NCBI GenBank assembly: GCA_905221605.1
Contig: CAJNDS010000058.1
Span: 825,992 to 863,491 of the forward strand
Direction of reading: 5' to 3'
Source of the DNA: Symbiodinium natans
Taxonomy: Eukaryota; Sar; Dinophyceae; Suessiales; Symbiodiniaceae
DNA length: 37,500 nt
Part shown: positions 1-9,775 of the stretch, piece by piece
How positions within the stretch are numbered: position 1 is the first letter of the stretch
How the letters are laid out: each line of letters starts with the position of its first letter
Translations under genes and position numbers: made by a program
The notes under the pieces: generated by a model
What the model saw: only the letters and a program-made list of their open reading frames with translations
Databases searched by the model: none
Told to the model about the DNA's origin: nothing

Positions 1-32
1 TAGGGCTCAGGGACTGTAGGGTCTTTTATTGC

Positions 33-117
33 TTAGGGTTTAGGGTTTAGGGTTTAGGGTTTAGGGTTTAGGGTTTAGGGTTTAGGGTTTAGGGTTTAGG
101 GTTTAGGCTTAGGGTTT
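33..117. repeat. Telomere-like tract (TTTAGGG)n
   Basis: Near-perfect TTTAGGG units with the G-rich strand on +, followed after about 45 bp of other sequence by a tract of opposite orientation. TTTAGGG is the plant-type telomere unit and is also used by dinoflagellates (established knowledge). The tract is short and lies among many others, so it reads as interstitial or subtelomeric rather than as a chromosome end. Confidence 0.9.
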
Positions 118-162
118 CAGAGTGGAAGGTCGCGCCGCAGGCCCCAGGCTTCGGCTGGAGGC

Positions 163-235
163 CCTGAACCCTAAACCCTGAACCCTAAACCCTAAACCCT
201 AAACCCTAAACCCCAAACCCTAAACCCTAAACCCT
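163..235. repeat. Telomere-like tract (CCCTAAA)n, inverted relative to 33-117
   Basis: About ten CCCTAAA units with CCCTGAA and CCCCAAA variants. With the tract at 33-117 it makes an inverted pair around a short unique spacer. 236-356 holds no repeat and no supportable gene. Confidence 0.88.
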
Positions 236-391
236 ATGTCCTTGCCTTACTTGAGCTGTTTGAGATGATCTGGGGACCTGTGTCACGCGCACCGCCGCAT
301 CGTAGCCGACAACGGGTTCCAATTGGAGAGCGCCTCTTGCCAACAGGGTTCTAGAAATGAGGGGCCCTAAACCCTACACCCTAAACCCTAA

Positions 392-566
392 ACCCTATAA
401 ACCCTATAAACCCTATAAACCCTATAAACCCTATAAACCCTATAAACCCTATAAACCCTATAAACCCTATAAACCCTATAAACCCTATAAACCCTATAAA
501 CCCTATAAACCCTATAAACCCTATAAACCCTATAAACCCTATAAACCCTATAAACCCTATAAACCC
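392..566. repeat. (CCCTATAAA)n nonamer array
   Basis: About 19 near-perfect 9-nt CCCTATAAA units, a telomere unit expanded by TA. Because 9 is a multiple of 3, all frames stay open and give repetitive Tyr-Lys-Pro or Gly-Phe-Ile ORFs on both strands. These are artefacts of the repeat, not genes. Confidence 0.92.
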
Positions 567-1498
567 ATACAATTATACACTCCCTACCTAAACTCAAATA
601 CGACTGGCATCTTCTCTGCAAAGGTGCCTTCGGCTTTATGTGGCGTGTAGAGATTAGGGCTTGGGGGTTTCGGACCCAGGGTAGGCCCATTGTCCCTTTG
701 TATTTTCAAGGTTTAGGGCTTGAGGTGTAGGGTTTAGGGTTTAGGGTTTAGGGATTAGGGTTTAGGGTTTAGGGTTTGCAAGGGTGTATTCTGGGTTTCG
801 GGCTTTAGGGCTGAGGGTTTAGGGTTCCCCACCCAAGCCTCGGCTGTGCCCCAGTATGGATTGCAACTGCGACTGAACCCTACTAGGCTGCCCAGTAACC
901 TAGGCTTAAAAAGTTGGAGTGTCGCAAATGGGGCCCCTCACATGGGGGCTTAGGGGCGCTTGCTTCCCAAGAGCTGCTGCTGAACCCATGAGCATGAAGG
1001 CTACTCTAAATCCACGTCTGCAGCTGCTGCTTGCAGCTGTTGTCATGCTTCCTGAAATAACAATGCGCACTTGCGCGTGGCATGGCGAGCAAACATGCAC
1101 AAACGCAGAACGCGTGCAAACCACGGCAATTGTGGGCAATTGTGGCATTTTGCGCGCCGCAGATCACCACGATTGCGCACAATTGTGCGCTTCTGCAACT
1201 GCTGCGCAATGTTCGCTGCAAGGATGTGCGCACGCTCCGCATCATCTTCGCAACAGTTTTCGGAAAGGGTTCCCAGCGCGAGTAAGGACCTGATCGCCCA
1301 AATGAAAATGAGATTCCGCAGTCGACAAGCACTGTGAAAAGGCACAATGTTTCACAATTAACATCAAATGAACCTTTTCAGGCTCATCATACCTTACGCC
1401 CCCACTACAGCGCCCCCATTAGCGACTCTCTGAAAAAGGGAACCTAAACCCCCAAAAAAGGGAATAAGGGTACTTCTGGGCATCCGAGCCTATAACAA
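567..1498. other. Non-coding; one TTTAGGG tract and a TGCGCA/CAATTG-rich block
   Basis: 720-778 is a TTTAGGG tract. 1060-1260 is unusually rich in TGCGC, GCGCA and CAATTGTG words, including a 16-bp perfect palindrome at 1175-1190. Several overlapping ORFs of 67-124 codons on both strands cross this block. None resembles a known family and they open one another, so I do not call a gene. Confidence 0.6.
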
Positions 1499-3240
1499 CC
1501 CTGAACCCTGAACCCCCTTAAAACCCTAAAGCCTACACCCTCTAAACCCTGAACTCCAAACCCTAAACCCTAAATCCGAAACCCTCTAAACCCTGAACCT
1601 AACCCCTATAGACCCTGAACCCCTAAAAGCCCTGAACCCGCGATTTTTGCAGTGAAGCCGCGGACTGCCGCAGCGGGCGCCCCGCTGTTCAGGGCGACTG
1701 CCTGCAAAGATTCTTAGGGTTTAGGGTTCAGGGTTTATAGGGTCTAGGGTTTGGGGTTTAGGGTCTAGGGTTTAAGTGGTTTAAGGTTCAGGGTTTATAG
1801 GAATCAGGGTTTGCAGGGTGTAGGATTTAGGGTTCAGGGTTTGGGGTTCAGGGTTTAGGGTTTAAGGTTCAGGGTTTATAGGGTGTAGGGTTTGGGCTCT
1901 CTTCGACAGCAAGGTTTAGGGTTCAGGGTTTTAAGGGTTAAAGGTGAAGGGTTTAGGGTTTAGGGTTTAAGGTTTAGGGCCATACCCATGGCTGCGGGGA
2001 TAAAAGCGCTTGAGGGTTTCGGGTTCAGGTTTCGAGCTTACCCAAATTCTAATCATGTCGACTTGCCACTTGCAACCCTCCCTAGTCAGACCCGACTCCC
2101 GCAACTCCTAAACCCTAAACCCTAAATCCTAAACCCTAAACCCTAAACCCGAAACCCAAAGCCCTGAACCCTACACCCTAAACCCCCTCTCCGCTGCTTC
2201 AAAGGCCCAAAATCCTGCAAGATGCATGCTTCTGCAGAGGCGGATTCCGAAAGAAGGTGGCTTGAGGCAAAGGGGCTTAGGGGGGTTTAGGGGGTTTAGG
2301 GGGTTTAGGGGGGTTTAGGGGGTTTAGGGGGTTTAGGGGGTTTAGGGGGCTTAGGGGCTCCTTCTACAACTCCGCAGAAAACCCAACTCAAACAGAGGTT
2401 TCGCGCCTTCCCGCCACCCCCCCCCCCCAGCAGACCCATTGAATCAATCAGGGACTATTGGGAAGTCAACCCCAAACCCTAAACCCTCAACCCTGAACCC
2501 TAAACGGCCCGAAGCCCTAAACCCTAAACCCTGAACCCGGAACCCCAAACCCGAAACACTTCACTTCTGTTGGGGATCCTTTGTGCCCTAGTCCGGCTTG
2601 CCTGAGCTCTTCCGTCCATGGCGCCCACACTCCCATCTACGGTGTTTTCCCCGTTTCAATGCCTATCTTTAATAGTCATTTATTCAAGGCTTGTGACGAA
2701 TCCTATATGGGGCTGTATACTCAGAACTCTGCACCCTTCAGCCCTAAACCCTAAACCCTAAACCCTAAACCCTATAAACCCTAAACCCTAAACCCAAAAC
2801 CCAAAACCCAAAACCCTAAACTTAGACACACCGTCTTTGCGGCAGAGGTTTGTCGGATGCCTCTGGGAACTGGCACAAGCCCGTGCGCAAGACCTTCCTC
2901 GAAGCCCATAAAGCTGCTCCGGAAAGGCGTCTGGGCTTACCCGACCAGGATGGCCGATGTTTTGCCTTCTATTCCCCTCAGCCCTAAGCCCTAAACCCTA
3001 AACCCCAAACCCCAAACCCTAAACCCTAAAACCTAAAATCAACCCTATAAAGGCCTTCTTATGGGGTTATAGGGTACAAGAGCCCATCCTGGTGAACCCT
3101 AAACCCTAAACCCTAAACCCTAAACCCATTAACTGCAAGCCCTGGACCCTAAACGCAGCTTCCGCAGAACGCGAGAGCCTGCACGCGAGACAGTGGCCTA
3201 AGAACACAAGGCAGGTGAGGGATCAGGGTTTAGGGTCAGC
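1499..3240. repeat. Mosaic of telomere-like tracts in both orientations
   Basis: CCCTAAA-type tracts lie at about 1499-1640, 2107-2180, 2471-2550, 2741-2822, 2978-3040 and 3094-3128. TTTAGGG-type tracts lie at about 1711-1980 and 2276-2355; the latter is a homogeneous GGGGGTTTA array. Spacers of 50-250 bp look unique and contain no supportable gene. Confidence 0.8.
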
Positions 3241-3251
3241 ACAGCTGAGGT

Positions 3252-3491
3252 GCTGAGTTCAGAAGCCCCCAAAAAAAGTTTGCACTTTCACTGCTATAGG
3301 TGATTAGAGTCTCCCAAAAGGTGTAAGTTCATAAGCCCCAAAAAAAGGTTTGCAAATTTCAGTTCTATAGGTGATTAGAGTATCCCAAAAGGTGTATATA
3401 AGTTCATAAGCCACCAAAAAAGGTTTGCACTTTCAGTTCTGTAGGTGATTAGAGTATCCCAACAAAGTGTAAAGTGTACTCACTCAGCTAC
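3252..3491. repeat. Three tandem ~75-80 bp repeats
   Basis: Three successive copies of a unit running AAAAAAAGGTTTGCA, then AGGTGATTAGAGT, then CCCAAAAGGTGTA, each followed by GTTCATAAGCC or a variant. The third copy ends with the word GTGTAAAGTGTACTC. That word recurs with one change at about 3950-3967, next to a diverged fourth copy at 3895-3975. Confidence 0.75.
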
Positions 3492-3520
3492 GAAGACCGT
3501 AGGGAAGGAGGGGTTGGGGG

Positions 3521-4440
3521 GGGTTTAGGGTTTAGGGTTTAGGGTTTAGGGTTTAGGGTTTAGGGTTTGGGGTTTGGGGTTTGGGGTTTGGGGTTTGGGG
3601 TTTGGGGTTTAGGGTATTTGGGGTTTGGCGCAGGGACTCGGGTTTGTAGGGGTTTGTAAAGTCTTGAAGGGGTTGGGTGTGTGTGTGTATACATGAACCT
3701 AGCCCCAACAACAACCGGAGTAAGAGTACTCTTGTGCATCCACCGAACCAAGCGATGGACTGAGGTTCTTCTGCTTCGGATACTTCAGGGTTGGCGGAGT
3801 TGGTGAAGTCTCTAAACTAGCCTTTTTGGGCACCCTAAATCAGAGAGGGGCCGCCTTCTAATCCCCAACAGGGACCATAATTTAGAGATCTCACAAGCAC
3901 CCCCAAAAGTGTACACCTTCAGGTCTGTAGCGGATGAAAAGAACGCAAAAAGTGTAAAGTGTACTCGCTCAGCTACTAAACCCTAAACCCTAAACCCTAA
4001 ACCCTAAACCCTAAACCCTAAACCCTAAGCTTGGAATGTGGGAGAGCCGGTGGCTTCAATCACCCAAGGGGTCTTAGGGCGTAAGCGGCTAAGAGGTCTC
4101 CAACGCCTCGATCCTGATTAGCAGCCCTGAACCCTAAACCCTAAACCCCTAAACCCCTAAACTCTGAAACCCAAAACCCCTAAACCCCAAACCCTGAACT
4201 CTGGAACCTAGAAGTCTAGAGTCCCGAAACCCAAACTCTAAACCCTGAGCCCTAACCTGAACTGGGCGTTGCGTTAAACCCATTGAAAAATTATCTATGA
4301 ATAGGTTCCCGAAATTTTCTCCCAAAGCAATTCCCAGTGAAGGTTTTAAACGCAGATGTCTGAGCCCAAACCCTACTTAAACTCTCAACCCCCAAACTCT
4401 CAACACCAAACCCTGAAGAGTCTCTGCACCACCCCAACCC
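3521..4440. repeat. Telomere-like mosaic with TTTGGGG variant
   Basis: 3521-3565 is TTTAGGG, then 3566-3612 is homogeneous TTTGGGG. CCCTAAA tracts follow at 3976-4030 and, more degenerate, at 4130-4260. No gene is supportable in between. Confidence 0.78.
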
Positions 4441-4695
4441 TAGACTCTCTAAACTCTCTAAACTCCCTAAACTCCCTAAACCCCCTTTTCAAATTTAAAA
4501 AAACTCCCTTAACTCCCTACTCCCTAACTCCCTAAACTCCCTAAACTCCCTAAACTCCCTAAACTCCCTAAACTCCCTAAACTCCCTAAACTCCCTAAAC
4601 TCCCTAAACTCCCTAAACTCCCTACCCTAAACCCTAAACTCTACGCTTTAAACCCTAAACCCTAAAACCCCAAACCCTAAACCCTAAACCCTTAA
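4441..4695. repeat. (CTCCCTAAA)n nonamer array plus CCCTAAA tract
   Basis: The core at about 4505-4625 is a run of CTCCCTAAA units, a 9-nt telomere variant. It passes into CCCTAAA at 4626-4695. A G-rich oppositely oriented tract (TTTGGGG, TTTAGG variants) follows at 4790-4880. Confidence 0.82.
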
Positions 4696-4968
4696 ACCGC
4701 AGCTCTGACGAGCCTTGCGCTCCTCCTGGCCGTCCATGGGCCCTGAGAGAGGGGCGCGCGAGTGCCCGGTTAGGGAGGGTGTAGGGAGTGGAGGCTTTAG
4801 GCTTTGGGGTTGAGGGCGTAGGTTTTAGGGTGTAGGCTTTGGGGTGTAGGGTTTGGGGTTTAGGAGGGTTCAGGGTTTGGGGTGCATTGGGGATTAGAGT
4901 TTGGGGCCACAAGCCCCTTACCCTAAACGCTAAAAATCAAAACCCTGACGACTAAACTCTAAAGCCCA

Positions 4969-5085
4969 AACCCCCCTAAACCCTAAACCCTAAACCCTAA
5001 ACCCTAAACCCTAAAACCTAAACCCTAAACCCTAAACCCTAAACCCTAAACCCTAAACCCTAAACCCTAAACCCTAAACCCTAAC
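4969..5085. repeat. Telomere-like tract (CCCTAAA)n
   Basis: Sixteen or so almost perfect CCCTAAA units, one of the longest pure C-strand tracts in the first 6 kb. Confidence 0.9.
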
Positions 5086-6150
5086 CCAAAAAATGAAATC
5101 CTAAGCATGAGTGAGTCAGCCCTGGGCCCCTCCCGGGGTTCAGAGCTTTCGGCTTCTTTTTTACGGTTTCGGGCTTTGGGCTTCGGGCTTCGGGCTTTGG
5201 GGTTTAGGGTTTAGGGCGTTTAGGGTCTAGGGTTTAGGGTTTAGGGTTTGGGGTGTTGAGGGCTTCGCTTAGCTTATCATGTCGGGGCATCCCTTCATAT
5301 TGGGCGTTTAGGATTTACAGTACACCCCAAAAAGTTGGAAACCTTTTTAAGGACAAATAGTGCCGGGATTGCCTATACTTTACTCTTAGAGCTTGAGGCT
5401 ATTGAGTTTCCAACTTTTTGGCTCTACTAGAGGGTTTAGGGTTTAGGGTTTATGGTTCTGATTCAAATAGTCCTAAACCCGAAACATTCGATGATATCCC
5501 ACTCGACCCCTCTACGAGCGTTCTGAGCCAGGAAGCCCCTAAACCCTCAACCCCGCATACCCAAGACCCTATTTTCACAAATGGAGCCTGAAACCCCCAA
5601 ACCCGAAACACCTGAACCCTACACCCAGACCAGAAAACCCTACACCCTCCACCCTCAACCCTAACACTAGCCCTAAACCCTAAACCCCCTCACCCCCCAA
5701 AAAAAGAGAGAGCCCGGCGTGCGGCTGAAGAGGAAGATCGGCTGTCAGGGAGCTCCCGGCAAGGGGATTATTGTGTTTTGTGTACGTGTAGGGTTTAGGG
5801 TTTCGGGTGTAGGGCTTAGGGTTTAGGGCTTAGGGTGTAGGGCTTAGGGTTAACCCTTTAGGGCTTAGGGTTATGGTTTAGGGTGCTTTTTGTACGTGTG
5901 GGGTTTAGGGCTTAGTTTGGCCCAGGGCTTAGGGCTATGGGGCTTTGAGTGGCTTAGGGTTCTTGGGTGTTTTGGGTTGACAGTTGAGGGTTGGCTCTGA
6001 GATTGATGGCTGAAGCTGGGTTTATAGAGCTTCGGGCTTCGCGAGCCAAACGGCCTTCGGCTGGACCACGAAACTGCCAGGAGTGGTCCGGTTTGGGGTT
6101 TGGGGTTTAGGGTTGAGGGTTTGGGGTTGGGGGTTTGGGCCCTAAATAAA
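5086..6150. repeat. Telomere-like mosaic with a 16-bp inverted repeat
   Basis: TTTAGGG-type tracts lie at about 5190-5260 and 5790-5880 (TTAGGGTGTAGGGC variants) and CCCTAAA variants at 5640-5700. A perfect 16-bp inverted repeat, CCAAAAAGTTGGAAAC, has its arms at 5327-5342 and 5406-5421. No supportable gene. Confidence 0.7.
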
Positions 6151-6151
6151 A

Positions 6152-6185
6152 ACATGTATACATGGTACCCCCCCCCCCCCCCCCC
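6152..6185. repeat. ATGTATACATGGTAC followed by an 18-base C run
   Basis: An AT-alternating word joined by GGTAC to a C homopolymer at 6168-6185. It is one of four places in the window where a G/C run abuts GTAC or GTAGC and an AT microsatellite. Confidence 0.75.
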
Positions 6186-6327
6186 ATGTACCCAGAATCT
6201 CAGCTGCAGAAACGCGTGGGTTATTGGGATCGGGTGAGTGCCTCAAACTCAGTAAAACGTATACAAGCAGACGAGCCCGAAATATTTTTTATTTAGTATA
6301 CATAAGCACGGAAGTTTCGCTCCGGAA

Positions 6328-6523
6328 CAAGATGAAATGCATTCAAATGCATTCAAAGCGCATTCAACTTGAATGCGCCCTTGGATTCAAGATTCAAGAT
6401 TCAAGATTCAAGATGCCCGGACAAGTTCTCCTGGGCACCTTGAATCTTGAATCTTGAATCTTGAATCCAAGAGCGCATTCAAGTTGAATGCATCTTGAAT
6501 GCATTTGAATGCGTTTCATCTTG
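6328..6523. repeat. 196-nt near-perfect hairpin (foldback)
   Basis: The left arm 6328-6420 pairs with the right arm 6430-6523 around a 9-nt loop (6421-6429). I count about six mismatches and one bulge over ~93 bp. Each arm contains ATGCATTCAA words, a nested near-palindrome GCGCATTCAACTTGAATGCGC split at its centre, and four copies of GATTCAA. It could be a MITE or foldback element, or a source of long hairpin RNA. There is no protein evidence. Confidence 0.85.
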
Positions 6524-7985
6524 TTTTGAACCGGTGTCATCTTGCTGCATTAAGGAAAGTAGCTTTCGGGAAAGGGATCCCACCCTTATAGGCTTAGTGC
6601 TTTAGGATTTGAAGGGCATTAAGAAAAGAAGATTTCGGGAACAGGAGTTAGGAGTTCGCTCTTCAGGACTTAGGCTTAAGTTTAGGGAAAAGCCGCTCTC
6701 TAGGCCCTAAGCCACACGCAGTCCCACGATGTAGGGCTTAAGTTCAGGGTTTAGGGGTTAGAGGGTTTAGAGTTTAGGGTTTAGGCTTGCGGACGTGCAT
6801 CCTTAGGATTTGGGTCCTGCCTCTCCTCTTTAAGATTTACGGACCCCTCTTGGAGCTTAGAGAACAGGACTTTGGGAAAAATATTCTGGGAATAAGGTGG
6901 GGAAGAAGATGTCGGGATCCCACCCTTTAGGGCTTAGCGAGAAGGATTTGGGAGTAGGACCTGTGTGTAAGACGTAAGGAATCCCTCTTCAGGGTTCGGA
7001 AATAGGATTCGAGAGTAAATATAAGGGAATAAGATTAAGGGATCCTGCTCTTTAAGGTTTGAAGAAAAGAATGAAGCAATAAAAGTCATTTTTGCTTTCG
7101 GATTTAGGCTTAAGTTTAGGGTTTAGGGCCGGAGCCCTCTTTGGGGCTTAGAGAACAGGACTTTGGGCAAAATATGCTGGGAATAAGGTGGGGAAGAAGA
7201 TGTCGGGATCCCACCCTTTAGGGCTTAGTGAAATCGAACTCGTGAATAGGAATTGAGAGCAAGTATAACAAGGGAATATGGTCAAGGGATCCCGCTCTTT
7301 ACGATTTAGAGAAAAGAAACCGCTATTTACGGCTTCGCGAAAATTATTTAGGGAAAAGGATTTGTTTTGATTCAGGGGCTTTCCTGGCTCTCCTTTTCAA
7401 GATTTAGGGGCTCTCCTCCTTGGAACTTGAGGATCCTATGGGGTCCCTACATCTTGTTCCCTCGATGCATTCTTCAATGTTATTCCCGAAGCCCTAAGAA
7501 AAGGCATCCCTGCGTCCTACTTTAGGATAAGGACTTGGGGGATAGGATTTTTGAAAATGCTCCTCTTTAAGTTTCATCTGTAGGGAATAGGACTTCGGGA
7601 ATAACATTAAGGGAGTAAGACTTGGGTCCCGCCCTGTACGGCTTCGCGAAAAGGATTTAGGGAATAGGATTTGTTTTAGGATTAAAGAGGGGCATCCTTA
7701 CATCCTATTGAGGAGAGCATTTTACAAACCAATCTTGTTTCCCAAGTCCTCTGTGCTAAATCCTGAAGAGCCTGATCCCCAAATCTTACTCCCTAAACCG
7801 TATTTCCTTAATTTCATTCCCCAAATTGTGATCCCTGATCCCTGAAGAAGGGGGCTCCTTAATTTCCTATAGAGGAGAGCCCCTAAATCCTAAAAATGAT
7901 TCCTATTCCCGAAGTCCTTTACGCTAAGCCCTAAAAACCCAGATTCTCCGGAAATTTCCGGAATTTCAAGCACAAAGCGTGGGTA
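6524..7985. repeat. Degenerate ~290-bp direct repeats, non-coding
   Basis: 6845-6938 and 7135-7229 are about 95% identical copies that include GGAAGAAGATGTCGGGATCC and CACCCTTTAGGGCTTAG. They are 290 bp apart, with diverged similarity continuing in phase to about 7325. A related copy of GGGATCCCACCC lies at 6577, and GGCTTCGCGAAAA words recur at 7340 and 7640. The region is rich in AGGACTT/AGGATTT words and holds no ORF of note. Confidence 0.7.
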
Positions 7986-7990
7986 CATGA

Positions 7991-8364
7991 GGGGGGGTAG
8001 CATATACATATATACATATATACATATATACATATATACATATACATATATATATATACATATATATATATACATATACAGATATACAGATATATACATA
8101 TATACATATATACATATATACATATATACATATATACATATATACATATATACATATATACATATATACATATATACATATATACATATGTACATATATA
8201 CATATATACATATATACATATATACATATATACATATATACATATATACATATATACATATATACATATATACATATATACATATATACATATATACATA
8301 TACATTTACATATATACATATTATTAACATATACATATATACATAACATTTATACATACATATA

Positions 8365-8396
<32 letters not shown>

Positions 8397-8440
8397 ATAT
8401 ATAACATATATACATTATATACATATATACATATATACTT
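7991..8440. repeat. G7-GTAGC plus (ACATATAT)n microsatellite
   Basis: A 7-base G run and GTAGCATATA lead into about 300 bp of an 8-nt ACATATAT repeat, then degenerate AT/ACAT sequence. Period 8 yields long ORFs of an eight-residue Ile/Tyr/Met/Cys/Val repeat on both strands; these are artefacts. Confidence 0.93.
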
Positions 8441-8451
8441 TTTTTATATAT

Positions 8452-8594
8452 CATACATACATACATACATACATACATACATACATACATACATACATAC
8501 ATACATACATACATACATACATACATACATACATACATACATACATACATACATACATACATACATACATACATACATACATACGTACATACAC

Positions 8595-8622
<28 letters not shown>
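8452..8622. repeat. (ACAT)n microsatellite
   Basis: About 40 ACAT units, interrupted near 8584 by GTACATACACAC. It follows the ACATATAT array after a short T-run and ends in (AT)n at 8621-8636. Confidence 0.95.
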
Positions 8623-8629
<7 letters not shown>

Positions 8630-8707
8630 TATATATACGTATACTTAAGGGATTATGCAGGGTACCGCATACCCTCTCGGAATTTGTCCCCTAAACCTCG
8701 TGTCGGT

Positions 8708-8866
8708 GGTGCCGGGGCCCAATTGTTCAAAATCTGAAGAAAAACGCTGGTGCCGAACGTTCTAAATCTGAAAAAAACACCGGCCGATTCCTTAAAATCT
8801 GAAAAACACTGGTGCCGATTGCTCACAATCTTAAACGCAAAGGGGGCCGATGGTCCAAAATCCGAT
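8708..8866. repeat. Degenerate tandem repeat, ~29-41 bp unit
   Basis: Five units begin at about 8708, 8749, 8782, 8811 and 8843. Each starts GGTGCCGA or GGCCGA and contains TTCAAAATCTGAAAAA or a variant. Not recognised. 8867-9017 holds no repeat or supportable gene. Confidence 0.6.
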
Positions 8867-9017
8867 TAACATGTAGATGCCAATGAGCAAGAGAGGATTG
8901 AACTCGGAGATGCTTGCGGGTTCTGAGTAGGGAGTTCGGTCGATAAGGTCCTGCTGTACTCTCCTGAAGGGCTATACAAGGATCTAAGGAAACTCCTTCG
9001 CGAATTCCCATTCAGAG

Positions 9018-9273
9018 TTTAAGGTTTAGGGTTTTGGGTTTAAGGTAGGGTTTAGGGTTTAGGGTTTAGGGTTTCGGGTTTAGGGTTTAGGGTTTAGGGT
9101 TTAGGGTTTAGGGTTTAGGGTTTAGGGTTTAGGGTTTAGGGTCTAGGGTCTAGGGTCTAGGGTTTAGGGTTTAGGGTTTAGGGTTTAAAGGTTTAGGGTT
9201 TAGGGTTTAGGGTTTAGGGTTTATGGTCTAGGGTTTAGGGTCTAGGGTTTAGGGTTTAGGGTTTAGGGTTCGG
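9018..9273. repeat. Telomere-like tract (TTTAGGG)n, longest in first half
   Basis: About 35 TTTAGGG units with a short run of TCTAGGG. A second pure tract follows at 9388-9447 after about 110 bp of unique sequence. Confidence 0.93.
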
Positions 9274-9616
9274 GAATGACCCACCTGATTTGTCCCTTTT
9301 CCTCCGCGGCTGCCAGTCATCCCTATAAACAAACCTCAGGCCCCCGGTCCAGCATGGCGACTTCGGAACCCCGTTCTCCTTGCTTAAGGGTTTAGGGTTT
9401 AGGGTTTAGGGTTTAGGGTTTAGGGTTTAGGGTTTAGGGTTTAGGGTAAATTCGGATTTAGGGTTTGGGGGTTTGGGGTCGCTATTTTGCTTTCTGAGAG
9501 TGTGGGGTTTGGGGTCTACGGTGTTTTTGGCATTCTGGTCGCCCTCCACGAGCGCCTTTGGCCATATTCGCGAGCCACAAAAGCCTCGAAGCTTGCCTAA
9601 AAGCTTACAGGGTTTG

Positions 9617-9775
9617 GGGGTGTAGGGCGTAGGGCGTATAGGGCGTATAGGGCGTATAGGGCGTATAGGGCGTATAGGGCGTATAGGGCGTATAGGGCGT
9701 ATAGGGCGTATAGGGCGTAGGGCGTAGGGTTTAGGGTTTAGGGTTTAGGGTTTAGGGTTTAGGGTTTAGGGTTCA
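9617..9775. repeat. (GGGCGTATA)n nonamer array passing into TTTAGGG
   Basis: About nine copies of the 9-nt unit GGGCGTATA, flanked by GGGCGTA, then pure TTTAGGG at 9726-9770. It is another example of a telomere variant homogenised in one island only. Confidence 0.9.

Noticed and set aside
1-117. A true chromosome end at base 1
   Set aside because: The tract is short, preceded by non-repeat bases, and similar tracts occur in both orientations throughout the window.
357-690. ORFs of 63-100 codons with Tyr-Lys-Pro, Gly-Phe-Ile or Tyr-Arg-Val repeats
   Set aside because: They are translations of the (CCCTATAAA)n array; period 9 keeps all frames open.
906-1347. Five overlapping ORFs of 67-124 codons, one with Cys-rich content
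   Set aside because: Mutually overlapping on both strands, driven by a repeated TGCGC/CAATTG composition, with no recognisable domain.
357-5085. CRISPR array
   Set aside because: Short repeats with irregular spacers, variable units and both orientations; the context is eukaryotic.
7890-8622. ORFs up to 165 codons on both strands made of Ile/Tyr/Met/Cys/Val repeats
   Set aside because: Products of ACATATAT and ACAT microsatellites; no start context or family similarity.
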